Assembly: GCA_902782915.1 (NCBI GenBank)
Contig: CACZOV010000119.1
Coordinates: 1 to 5,397, forward strand
DNA length: 5,397 nucleotides
Origin: an uncultured Erysipelotrichaceae bacterium
Lineage (GTDB): Bacteria; Bacillota_I; Bacilli_A; RF39; UBA660
Reading direction: 5' to 3'
Part shown: positions 1-5,397 of the stretch, piece after piece
Layout: each line of letters opens with the position of its first letter
Position numbering within the stretch: position 1 is the first letter of the stretch
Position numbers and translations under genes: made by a program
Notes under the pieces: model-generated
What the model was told of the DNA's origin: nothing
Database searches by the model: none
Seen by the model: only the letters and a program-made list of their open reading frames with translations

Positions 1-269
1 AAGCAGAACAAGCTGCTGAAGTAGTAAGAAATGCATCAAATAATGATATTAATACAATATTTGGATCTGTTATAAACGAAAACTTAACTGATGAAGTTAT
101 TGTTACTGTAATTGCAACAGGATTTGATAAAAATAAACCAAAACAAAATACTATATATGATCAACAAGCTGGAAAATCAAACAAAGAAATAACAATTATG
201 GATGACGATGATGATGAAGGTGAATCTGAATACGATTTTCCTCCATTCTTAAGAAATAGAAACTTTTAA
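1..269 (+). CDS. ftsZ: Cell division protein FtsZ, C-terminal end (partial)
   Basis: This is the 3' end of ftsZ; the 5' part lies outside the window. The reading frame starts at base 3 and ends at TAA 267-269, giving 88 residues. FtsZ is the tubulin-like GTPase that polymerises into the Z-ring at midcell. The visible part is the end of the C-terminal tubulin-fold domain, with the family signatures NTIFGSVINENLTDEV and VTVIATGF. A short, variable acidic linker follows (run of five Asp, then EGESE), and then the C-terminal peptide DFPPFLRNRNF. That peptide matches the conserved PxFLRNR motif by which FtsZ binds membrane tethers such as FtsA and SepF. The linker is only about 30-35 residues, short for the family but not unusual in low-GC Gram-positives. 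Identification is secure. A hairpin terminator follows the stop directly, so this is the last gene of its transcript. Confidence 0.96.
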   Translation, partial: AEQAAEVVRNASNNDINTIFGSVINENLTDEVIVTVIATGFDKNKPKQNTIYDQQAGKSNKEITIMDDDDDEGESEYDFPPFLRNRNF

Positions 270-318
270 AAAAATAGATTATTTCATAATTACATGAAAT
301 AATCTATTTTTCTTTTTT
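270..318. terminator. Bidirectional intrinsic terminator between ftsZ and oapA
   Basis: A perfect 17-bp inverted repeat (arms 270-286 and 295-311, 8-nt loop) is followed on the plus strand by C and a T6 run (313-318). The left arm begins with an A run, so the minus-strand transcript also ends its hairpin in U residues. The repeat starts just after the ftsZ stop and contains the minus-strand stop codon at 304-306. It can therefore end both convergent transcripts. Confidence 0.9.
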
Positions 319-825
319 AAATATAGCTATTACTTTACCAACAAGTAAAATAATATTATCACTTTTTTTAGTTGCATATTTTTTACCTATTGCTTTACCA
401 ACAACTGTAATACTAGATATAATACTTGAAGTAATTAGTGCTAAAATAGTATTATCAAGTTTTAATGAATTAGATAAAGATATTGAAATCATTGCTCCCA
501 TTGAGCCTGATATAATTCCAGCAATATCTCCAATTACATCATTACAAAAATTGGCAATATTGCTTCTATTTTTAATTAATTTGATGCTTTCTTTTGCTCC
601 TTTTACTTTATAGGATGCCATTGAATGAAAGTTTGCTTCACTTGCAGTTAAAATGCTTGTTCCAATCATATCAAAGATAATTCCTAAAGTAATTATTAAA
701 ATTGTTATTACTAAAAGTATTAGAATATTTGAATTATTAGATATATAATTCGAAGTACCAGATACAATTAAAGTAATAAAAAAAGTGAAAAGAAAGACTT
801 TTAAAATCCAATGATCACTTTTCAT
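304..825 (-). CDS. oapA: OLE-associated membrane protein OapA (DUF21/CorB-like)
   Basis: This 173-residue protein is mostly hydrophobic, with four likely membrane segments at about residues 6-23, 34-55, 97-116 and 127-147 and a basic C-terminus (FKKEK). The start is ATG at 823-825, with a clear AAAGGA site 7 nt upstream. The central block (GIIFDMIGTSILTASE, HSMAS, VKGAKESIKLIKN, FCNDVIGDIAGIISG) is what I recognise from the Firmicutes family often annotated as a 'CorB-like' or DUF21 protein. This family includes OapA, the membrane partner of OLE RNA. N95-D96 and D100 form an Asp pair spaced by four. This matches the pair (D104/D108, from memory) altered in the studied Bacillus halodurans OapA mutant. 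The putative structured RNA lies directly upstream with no terminator between, supporting a joint transcript. The role is anchoring the OLE RNP in the membrane, with suspected involvement in Mg2+ homeostasis; transport activity is unproven. The alternative is a DUF21-like protein without an RNA partner. Confidence 0.82.
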   Translation of the reverse strand: MKSDHWILKVFLFTFFITLIVSGTSNYISNNSNILILLVITILIITLGIIFDMIGTSILTASEANFHSMASYKVKGAKESIKLIKNRSNIANFCNDVIGDIAGIISGSMGAMISISLSNSLKLDNTILALITSSIISSITVVGKAIGKKYATKKSDNIILLVGKVIAIFKKEK

Positions 826-838
826 AAATACGTCCTTT
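826..838 (-). promoter_or_regulatory. Ribosome binding site of oapA
   Basis: On the minus strand AAAGGACG (838-831) stands 7 nt (counted from GGA) before the ATG at 823-825. It lies only a few bases beyond the 3' arm of the helix that closes the upstream RNA. The RNA end and the translation start of oapA are therefore adjacent. Confidence 0.85.
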
Positions 839-846
839 AAATTATT

Positions 847-1320
847 TATGTGGTAATACTATAAATTAATTTTACGGCTTGAGGTCGAGTTGACTTTCTC
901 TGATTTCTACCCTTAGTTACCTTTAGGCCGTTTCCATTTAAAGAAATCAATCAAATCTTACGAATTTGATCACTCGATCACCACTTAGTCCGCACTCCAA
1001 TCCTTACAGTACAAACATTCTAGAGGTTTTCCCAAACAAAGAAATAGTATTGTTATTCGCTTTTGCAATTATTTTTTCAAAATTAATATACAACAATTAA
1101 AGATCCCAAATAATCACTCACGACATATGCTTATTTTAATTTCGAAGTAATTTAAGGATACGTCTGCATGCCGTTGCAAATTTTCCTTAAATCTAAAATT
1201 ATATACACACCCTACTTTGGGCAAGTAAAGCATTATATATAAAGTATCATTATAGCACAATTGATGGATTTTTAGCCCCATCTTCGAATACATTCTTTGA
1301 CTAGAATAATGCACCACACA
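847..1320 (-). ncRNA. ole: Probable OLE RNA (Ornate, Large, Extremophilic), about 475 nt
   Basis: There is no credible protein gene here, but several signs point to a structured RNA on the minus strand. A sigma-A promoter places the start near 1320. The 5' end UGUGUGGU (1320-1313) pairs with ACCACAUA (854-847), closing the whole element. Local helices include 1282-1277/1268-1263, a 9-bp stem 1242-1234/1207-1199, a 9-bp stem 1192-1184/1158-1150, 1012-1008/996-992, an 8-bp hairpin at 970-950, and an 8-bp helix 949-942/908-901. Parts such as 881-940 and 961-1020 reach about 42% G+C, against under 20% in part of the neighbouring oapA. OLE RNAs of Firmicutes lie directly upstream of oapA, bind OapA, localise to the membrane and affect responses to cold, alcohol and Mg2+. 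Position and structure support this identity; I could not run a covariance search. OLE is usually about 600 nt, so this would be a compact version. It is not RNase P RNA, tmRNA or 6S RNA by the signatures I could check. Confidence 0.75.
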
Positions 1321-1326
1321 TTGATA

Positions 1327-1355
1327 ATTATATCATATTCTATGTAATTAGTCAA
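1327..1355 (-). promoter_or_regulatory. Sigma-A promoter of the OLE RNA-oapA transcript
   Basis: On the minus strand, TTGACT (1355-1350), a 17-nt spacer and TATAAT (1332-1327) make a nearly consensus vegetative promoter, the best in the window. The predicted start is about 1321-1318, which coincides with the 5' arm of the helix closing the RNA. No credible terminator lies before oapA, so the gene is probably read from here. The promoter diverges from that of rnr. Confidence 0.9.
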
Positions 1356-1429
1356 ATTATATGAACATAATTGATACAAGAAAAAAAGTATTTATTTTTA
1401 ACCTTTTACTTTTCTTTCTGTTAAAACAA

Positions 1430-1438
1430 TGCTATACT
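1430..1438 (+). promoter_or_regulatory. Extended -10 promoter of the rnr operon
   Basis: TGC followed by TATACT (1433-1438) is an extended -10 element. No good -35 is present; the best match, TTTCTT at 1411-1416, is weak. Transcription would start near 1445, giving a leader of only about 15 nt before the ATG at 1460. A start at the upstream ATG 1361 would put this promoter inside the coding region. Confidence 0.65.
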
Positions 1439-1445
1439 ATTAATG

Positions 1446-1454
1446 AAAGTGGTG
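1446..1454 (+). promoter_or_regulatory. Ribosome binding site that sets the rnr start
   Basis: AAAGTGGTG matches the anti-Shine-Dalgarno complement AAGGAGGTG at 7 of 9 positions and lies 5 nt before ATG 1460. The in-frame ATG at 1361 has no comparable site, which favours 1460 as the true start. Confidence 0.7.
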
Positions 1455-1459
1455 AAACT

Positions 1460-3649
1460 ATGAGAGATTTTACAAAAGAAGAAAAAAGTGATATTAAAAA
1501 AGAAATTACTAAGTTATTAGAAGGTCAAGCTAAAAGTGGTATTGAAATTCTCGAATACTTAGGATATAGTCGTGAAATGGATTCTAAAATCATGGAAATT
1601 ATAAATGAAATGGTTGAAGAGTATGATTTGTATTTAACTAAAAAAAATAGATATATGAATTTTAAAGATAGTGAATTTGCAAGTGATTTTTATAAGGGAA
1701 CTTTTTTAAGTAGTAAGGGAGAATATGGATTTGTTTCAGTAAACGAATTAGATGAAGATATTTTTATTCCGGGTGAATTTAAAAATACAGCAATGGATAA
1801 AGATTTAGTTCTTGTAAAAATAACTAAAGGTGAAATGAATACTCGTAAATGTGAAGGAAAGGTTGTTAAAGTATTAAAAAGAAATCCTAAAACAAAAATC
1901 GGAGAAGTTATAATTAAAAATGGCAAACATTACTGTATTTTAAAAAACGATAAGAAAATTGAAAATATTCTTTTAACTGGTGATAATCTCGATAGACTTG
2001 TAGATGGTGATCTAATAACCATTGAAGTTTTAAATGAAAAATCATTAAAAGTAAAGTTTAAAAAAAGAATTGGTCATAAAAATGATCCTGGAATTGATAT
2101 TATTGCAGTTTTAACTGAACATGACTTTGATGTTGATTTTAATGAAGAATGCTTAGAGCAATTAAAAACTATTTCAACTGAAGTAAGTGAAGAAGAAATA
2201 AAAGATAGGGCTGATTTTCGTAGTAAAATGATTTTTACAATTGATGGTGATGATACCAAGGATATTGACGATGCAATTAGTTTAGAAATTCTTCCAAATG
2301 GAAATTATGAACTTGGTGTTCATATTGCAAATGTTCCATATTATAATAAAGAAAATAGTCCACTAGACTTAGAAGCTAGGAAAAGAGGGACTAGTGTGTA
2401 TCTTGCAGATAGAGTTGTTCCGATGTATCCTCATCAAATATCAAATGGAATTTGTTCTTTAAATCCTAATACTGATAGACTAACAATTTCATCTATTATG
2501 GAAATTGATCAAAAAGGTAATTTGGTTGATTACAAGATTCTTGAATCAGTAATTCATTCCAGAATTCAAATGACTTATAAAAAAGTGAATCAAATATTAG
2601 AAAATGGTGAAATTCCTTCGGGATATGAACCATTTGTTGAAACTTTAAAGAAAATGAAAGAGCTTTCTTTAATTGTTCGTAATAATAAAGTAAAACGTGG
2701 TTACATTGACTTTGACATTGATGAAGCAAAAATAGTTGTCGATAGTTCTGGAAACATTATTGATATATTAAAACGAGAAAGAGGAATAGGGGAAAAGATG
2801 ATTGAAGATTTCATGATTCTTGCTAACGAAAGTGTTGCATCAACTATCTCAAATATGAATCTTACAGGGATTTATAGAGTTCATGGTGATGTATCAATTG
2901 AAAGACTTCGTAAATTTTTAAAGATATTAAGAAATTATCATATTAAAATAAAAGATGATTTTAAGTATGTAAATCAAAAAACAATTCAAAATATTTTAGA
3001 AAAAATGAAAGATTTAGAAGGATTTCAAGTTCTTGCAACGAGAATGATTAGTTGTATGGATAAAGCTAGGTACCAGACCAATAATATTGGACATTTTGCC
3101 TTAGCATCACGAAATTATACACATTTTACGTCTCCTATTAGAAGATATCCAGATACAACTATTCATAGACTTTTACATGATTATTTATTTAAAGATTTAA
3201 CTATGGAAGTAGTAAATCATTGGGAAAATAATTTAGATGATATTTGTCTTTCAAGTAGTGAAAGAGAAAGAGCAGCCATGGAATGTGAAAGAGAAGTTGA
3301 TGATATGAAAATGGCTGAATATATGGAGTCTCACATAGGAGAACATTTTACCGGTATGGTATCAGGAATTACATCTTTTGGAATTTATGTAATGCTACCA
3401 AACTTAATTGAAGGAATGATAAAGCTTTCTGATTTAAATGAAAAATTTTACTATGATCCTGAAACAGAATCTTTAGTTGGAGCTAATTCAAAGAAATATT
3501 ATACTTTAGGAACAATTATTGATGTAGAAGTTATAAACGCTAATCGTGATACACGACAAATTGATTTTTCACTTTATGATCCAAATAAATTAGAAGAAGA
3601 GGTAAAGTATGGCAAAGAGAAAGTCAAGAAGATTAAAAAGAAAAATTAG
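1460..3649 (+). CDS. rnr: Ribonuclease R (3'-5' exoribonuclease, RNB family)
   Basis: RNase R degrades structured RNA processively from the 3' end. It works in mRNA turnover, rRNA quality control and, with SmpB/tmRNA, decay of non-stop mRNA. I chose ATG 1460 (729 residues) because it has a Shine-Dalgarno site and promoter just upstream. The 33-residue extension from ATG 1361 is hydrophobic and contains the promoter. Domains: an N-terminal winged helix (about 1-65), two cold-shock/OB domains (about 75-225, with KGEYGFVSV and DEDIFIP), the RNB catalytic domain (about 240-580), and a C-terminal S1 domain (about 627-710, GMVSGITSFGIYV) with a Lys-rich tail. The metal-binding aspartates are D262, D268, D270 and D271 in IDGDDTKDIDDAIS, with the same spacing as the Escherichia coli active site. 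THFTSPIRRYPD (554-565) is the conserved RNA-binding loop. All key residues are present. The 3' end overlaps the next gene by 41 nt, indicating an operon. Identification is secure. Confidence 0.97.
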   Translation: MRDFTKEEKSDIKKEITKLLEGQAKSGIEILEYLGYSREMDSKIMEIINEMVEEYDLYLTKKNRYMNFKDSEFASDFYKGTFLSSKGEYGFVSVNELDEDIFIPGEFKNTAMDKDLVLVKITKGEMNTRKCEGKVVKVLKRNPKTKIGEVIIKNGKHYCILKNDKKIENILLTGDNLDRLVDGDLITIEVLNEKSLKVKFKKRIGHKNDPGIDIIAVLTEHDFDVDFNEECLEQLKTISTEVSEEEIKDRADFRSKMIFTIDGDDTKDIDDAISLEILPNGNYELGVHIANVPYYNKENSPLDLEARKRGTSVYLADRVVPMYPHQISNGICSLNPNTDRLTISSIMEIDQKGNLVDYKILESVIHSRIQMTYKKVNQILENGEIPSGYEPFVETLKKMKELSLIVRNNKVKRGYIDFDIDEAKIVVDSSGNIIDILKRERGIGEKMIEDFMILANESVASTISNMNLTGIYRVHGDVSIERLRKFLKILRNYHIKIKDDFKYVNQKTIQNILEKMKDLEGFQVLATRMISCMDKARYQTNNIGHFALASRNYTHFTSPIRRYPDTTIHRLLHDYLFKDLTMEVVNHWENNLDDICLSSSERERAAMECEREVDDMKMAEYMESHIGEHFTGMVSGITSFGIYVMLPNLIEGMIKLSDLNEKFYYDPETESLVGANSKKYYTLGTIIDVEVINANRDTRQIDFSLYDPNKLEEEVKYGKEKVKKIKKKN

Positions 3650-4793
3650 AAATTTCTTTCTATTAACAATATTTATAGTTATTTCTGCATGTCTTGGATG
3701 GTTTTTACAAAGAAAAGAAAATATTAGTACCAAAGAAGTCATTATTGATTATCAAGTAATTGATACAAAAAAAGAATCAAAAACTAATTTAGTTATGGTA
3801 GGTGATGCTTTAATTCATGAGCTTGTTTATAAAACAGCTGCAAGATATGCAAATTATAATGGATATGATTTTAAACCAATGCTTAAGTATACTAAAGAAA
3901 TTTTAGAAGACTATGATCTTGCTTATTATAATCAAGAAACAATTCTTGGAGGGGAGGAACTTGGTTTAGCAACATATCCTCAGTTTAATTCTCCATATGA
4001 AGTAGGAGATGCATTTATTGATGCTGGATTTAATTTAGTATCTCTTGCAACTAATCACACAATGGATAACTTTTCAAGAACTAAAGGCAAAAGTATCGAA
4101 AATTCTGTTAATTATTGGAAAAAGCATAGTGACGAGATACTTGCAGCTGGTTCATACACATCATTTGAAGAGAGAGATCAAGAAATAATAAAAGAAATAA
4201 ATGGTATTAAATATGCATTCTTATCTTATACAACTTATACAAATGGTCTAACAGTTCCTAAGGGACGTGAATATTTAGTAAATGTATATGATAAGGATTT
4301 AATCAAAAAAGAAATTGAAAGATATCGTGATAAAGTAGATTTATTAATGGTTGCGATGCATTGGGGAACTGAATACATGACTTATCCAACTGAAGAACAA
4401 AAAAATATTGCTTCTTATTTATCAAGTCTTGGCGTAGATATTATTATTGGATGTCATCCCCATGTAATAGAACCAATTGAATTTGTTGGAAATACTCTAG
4501 TAATATATTCTTTAGGAAATTTTGTATCTAGTCAAGTCGGAGTTGAAAGACTTACTGGTTTAATGGCTTCTGTTGATATTACAAAAACAGAATATCATGG
4601 TAAAACAACAATTAGTTTTAGTAATATTCAAGGTACACTTTTATACACTGATCGAAATAATGGTTATATAGTATATCCATATCATAAATTAAATGATTCT
4701 ATTTTAAATGGTTATAAGAATTATTATGAAAAATATAGTAAAGTAGTAAAAGCCTATTCAAATGATGTTACTGTTAGAAGTTTGGAGGGATAA
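3609..4793 (+). CDS. CapA-family (PGA_cap) membrane-anchored metallophosphatase-like protein
   Basis: This 394-residue protein has a very basic N-terminus (KRKSRRLKRKIR) followed by one membrane segment (about 16-33). It is probably an N-terminal anchor with the main domain outside. The body fits the CapA/PgsA (poly-gamma-glutamate capsule protein) family, which has a calcineurin-like metallophosphatase fold. Motifs in order: VGDALIH (G65-D66, H70), YNQETILGG (107-115), ATNHTMD (N149-H150, D153), MHWGTEY (H251), GCHPHVIEP (H283, H285) and YSLGNF (300-305). All candidate metal ligands are intact. CapA proteins take part in polyglutamate or capsule export, but many homologues have no known role and no capBC is visible here, so I give no gene symbol. 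The start ATG 3609 has AGAGG 6 nt upstream and lies inside the rnr end. The stop is one base before the smpB ATG. The tight packing suggests coupled translation with RNase R and SmpB, though a functional link is unproven. Confidence 0.88.
   Translation: MAKRKSRRLKRKIRNFFLLTIFIVISACLGWFLQRKENISTKEVIIDYQVIDTKKESKTNLVMVGDALIHELVYKTAARYANYNGYDFKPMLKYTKEILEDYDLAYYNQETILGGEELGLATYPQFNSPYEVGDAFIDAGFNLVSLATNHTMDNFSRTKGKSIENSVNYWKKHSDEILAAGSYTSFEERDQEIIKEINGIKYAFLSYTTYTNGLTVPKGREYLVNVYDKDLIKKEIERYRDKVDLLMVAMHWGTEYMTYPTEEQKNIASYLSSLGVDIIIGCHPHVIEPIEFVGNTLVIYSLGNFVSSQVGVERLTGLMASVDITKTEYHGKTTISFSNIQGTLLYTDRNNGYIVYPYHKLNDSILNGYKNYYEKYSKVVKAYSNDVTVRSLEG
4784..4788 (+). promoter_or_regulatory. Ribosome binding site that sets the smpB start
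   Basis: GGAGG lies 6 nt before ATG 4795, inside the last codons of the CapA-like gene. It decides for 4795 over the in-frame ATG at 4762, which would add 11 non-conserved residues. Confidence 0.9.
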
Positions 4794-4794
4794 A

Positions 4795-5238
4795 ATGGAA
4801 GTAATTAATCGAGAGGCAAGATACAACTATTTTATCTTAGAGGAAATAGAAGTTGGAATTTCCCTTACTGGTACAGAGATAAAATCTATTCGACTTGGTA
4901 AAGTTAATCTAAAGGATTCATATGCAATTATTCGTAATCATGAAGTATACTTAGTTAACTCCTATATTTCAGAATATAAAGAAGGAAATATATTCAATCA
5001 TTCACCAAGACGTACTAGAAAACTTCTTTTACATAAAAAAGAAATTCTAAAACTAGAATCAAAAATAGATTTAGAAGGACTGACTTTAATACCATTAAAA
5101 CTATATTTTAAAAAAAATAAAGTTAAAATTTTACTTGGTTTATCTAAAGGAAAGAAAACTTATGATAAAAGAGAAGTTATGAAAGAAAGAGATTTAAAAA
5201 GGGAAGCTCTTAAACTTACAAAAAATAATTATAAATAA
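4795..5238 (+). CDS. smpB: SsrA-binding protein SmpB
   Basis: SmpB binds tmRNA (SsrA) and brings it to ribosomes stalled on mRNAs without a stop codon, so that the nascent chain is tagged for proteolysis and the ribosome is released. The 147-residue product, close to the usual 150-160, starts at ATG 4795 behind a strong GGAGG site. Family signatures run along the whole length: NREARYNYFI (5-14), GTEIKSIRLGK (26-36), the DSY block (41-43), the basic RTRKLLLH (73-80), and the C-terminal GKKTYDKRE (119-127) followed by a Lys/Arg-rich tail. In known structures that tail becomes helical and occupies the mRNA channel. The gene lies one base after the CapA-like gene and in the same operon as RNase R, which degrades mRNAs released by trans-translation, so the grouping makes functional sense. 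No ssrA gene is visible in the 112 nt before typA, where many Firmicutes carry it. Confidence 0.96.
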   Translation: MEVINREARYNYFILEEIEVGISLTGTEIKSIRLGKVNLKDSYAIIRNHEVYLVNSYISEYKEGNIFNHSPRRTRKLLLHKKEILKLESKIDLEGLTLIPLKLYFKKNKVKILLGLSKGKKTYDKREVMKERDLKREALKLTKNNYK

Positions 5239-5270
5239 AAAGATAAATTTAAATATTTGTCTTTTTTTTT
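5237..5270 (+). terminator. Intrinsic terminator of the rnr-capA-smpB operon
   Basis: A 12-bp inverted repeat (5237-5248 with 5255-5266, one U-G pair, 6-nt loop) starts in the smpB stop codon, and its right arm runs into a long T tract to 5270. This is a typical U-tailed hairpin, though AT-rich. Confidence 0.85.
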
Positions 5271-5288
5271 ATTAATTTAGTAAAAGTA

Positions 5289-5318
5289 TTGTCAAAAAAA
5301 CTATTTTTATGATATAAT
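5289..5318 (+). promoter_or_regulatory. Sigma-A promoter of typA
   Basis: TTGTCA (5289-5294), an 18-nt spacer and TATAAT (5313-5318) preceded by TGA (extended -10) make a strong vegetative promoter. The start is expected near 5325, giving a leader of about 25 nt. That leader carries the ribosome binding region AAGGGAAGTGG, which ends 5 nt before the ATG. Confidence 0.88.
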
Positions 5319-5350
5319 ACTTAAGTTTATTAAAAAGGGAAGTGGATTTT

Positions 5351-5397
5351 ATGAAAAATATTCGAAATATTGCTATAATTGCTCATGTTGATCATGG
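5351..5397 (+). CDS. typA: Translational GTPase TypA/BipA, N-terminal start (partial)
   Basis: Only the first 15 complete codons and part of the next are present: MKNIRNIAIIAHVDH, then G. This is the N-terminus of a translation-factor GTPase, and AHVDHG is the beginning of the G1 (P-loop) motif. The phrase RNIAIIAHVDHG is typical of TypA/BipA, a ribosome-associated GTPase involved in ribosome assembly and stress or cold adaptation. LepA usually reads RNFSIIAHIDHG and EF-G usually RNIGIMAHIDAG, so those are less likely. It has its own promoter and lies after the smpB terminator, so it forms a separate unit. The call rests on few residues. Confidence 0.85.
   Translation, partial: MKNIRNIAIIAHVDH

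Noticed and set aside
1114..1317. Minus-strand ORF of 67 codons inside the RNA region
   Set aside because: It would start at a GTG only a few bases after the predicted transcription start and has no ribosome binding site. It resembles no family, and it overlaps several RNA helices.
847..1320. RNase P RNA, tmRNA or 6S RNA as the identity of the structured region
   Set aside because: The RNase P universal segments (such as GGAAAGUCC) are not matched; GAGAAAGUC is only a loose likeness. There is no tRNA-like 3' end or tag ORF for tmRNA, and the element is far too long for 6S RNA.
847..1320. M-box or other Mg2+ riboswitch in front of a CorB-like gene
   Set aside because: The element is much longer than known Mg2+ riboswitches and has no terminator or expression platform before the gene. 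The protein fits OapA better than a true CorB, which would have CBS domains.
847..1320. CRISPR array, insertion sequence or group I/II intron
   Set aside because: No regularly spaced direct repeats, transposase, terminal repeats or intron domain V signature were seen in the region.
1690..2729. Three minus-strand ORFs (61-78 codons) opposite rnr
   Set aside because: They lie antisense to well-conserved RNase R coding sequence, lack ribosome binding sites and show no recognisable domains.

Overview
The window is AT-rich and read with the standard bacterial code: TGG encodes Trp, and TAA and TAG are the stops seen. It carries core genes in a Firmicutes-like setting: the ftsZ end, rnr, smpB, and the start of typA. 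Strong Shine-Dalgarno sites, sigma-A type promoters and U-tract terminators fit a low-GC Bacilli or Erysipelotrichia/RF39-like lineage. That placement is inferred from composition and gene content only.

Layout. Bases 1-269 are the 3' end of ftsZ (+), closed by a hairpin terminator at 270-318. This terminator also lies at the end of a convergent minus-strand gene (304-825) for a four-helix DUF21/CorB-like membrane protein, which I recognise as OapA. Upstream of it, also on the minus strand, about 475 nt (roughly 847-1320) has no credible protein gene. It does have a near-perfect sigma-A promoter, a GC content clearly above its surroundings in places, several helices, and a long-range helix joining its two ends. 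A large structured RNA directly in front of oapA is the hallmark arrangement of OLE (Ornate, Large, Extremophilic) RNA, so I call this an OLE RNA/OapA locus.

Divergent from OLE, a plus-strand operon runs rnr (1460-3649), a CapA-family metallophosphatase-like membrane-anchored protein (3609-4793) and smpB (4795-5238). The genes overlap or abut, and the operon ends at a terminator at 5237-5270. RNase R and SmpB act together in trans-translation and decay of non-stop mRNA. The CapA-like gene between them is the odd member. typA/bipA then starts from its own strong promoter and is cut by the window end.

The most interesting element is the OLE-OapA pair. OLE RNPs are membrane-associated and are linked to stress, growth and Mg2+ responses in other Firmicutes. 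Here the pair sits between ftsZ and rnr, and the RNA appears shorter than the roughly 600 nt usually quoted.
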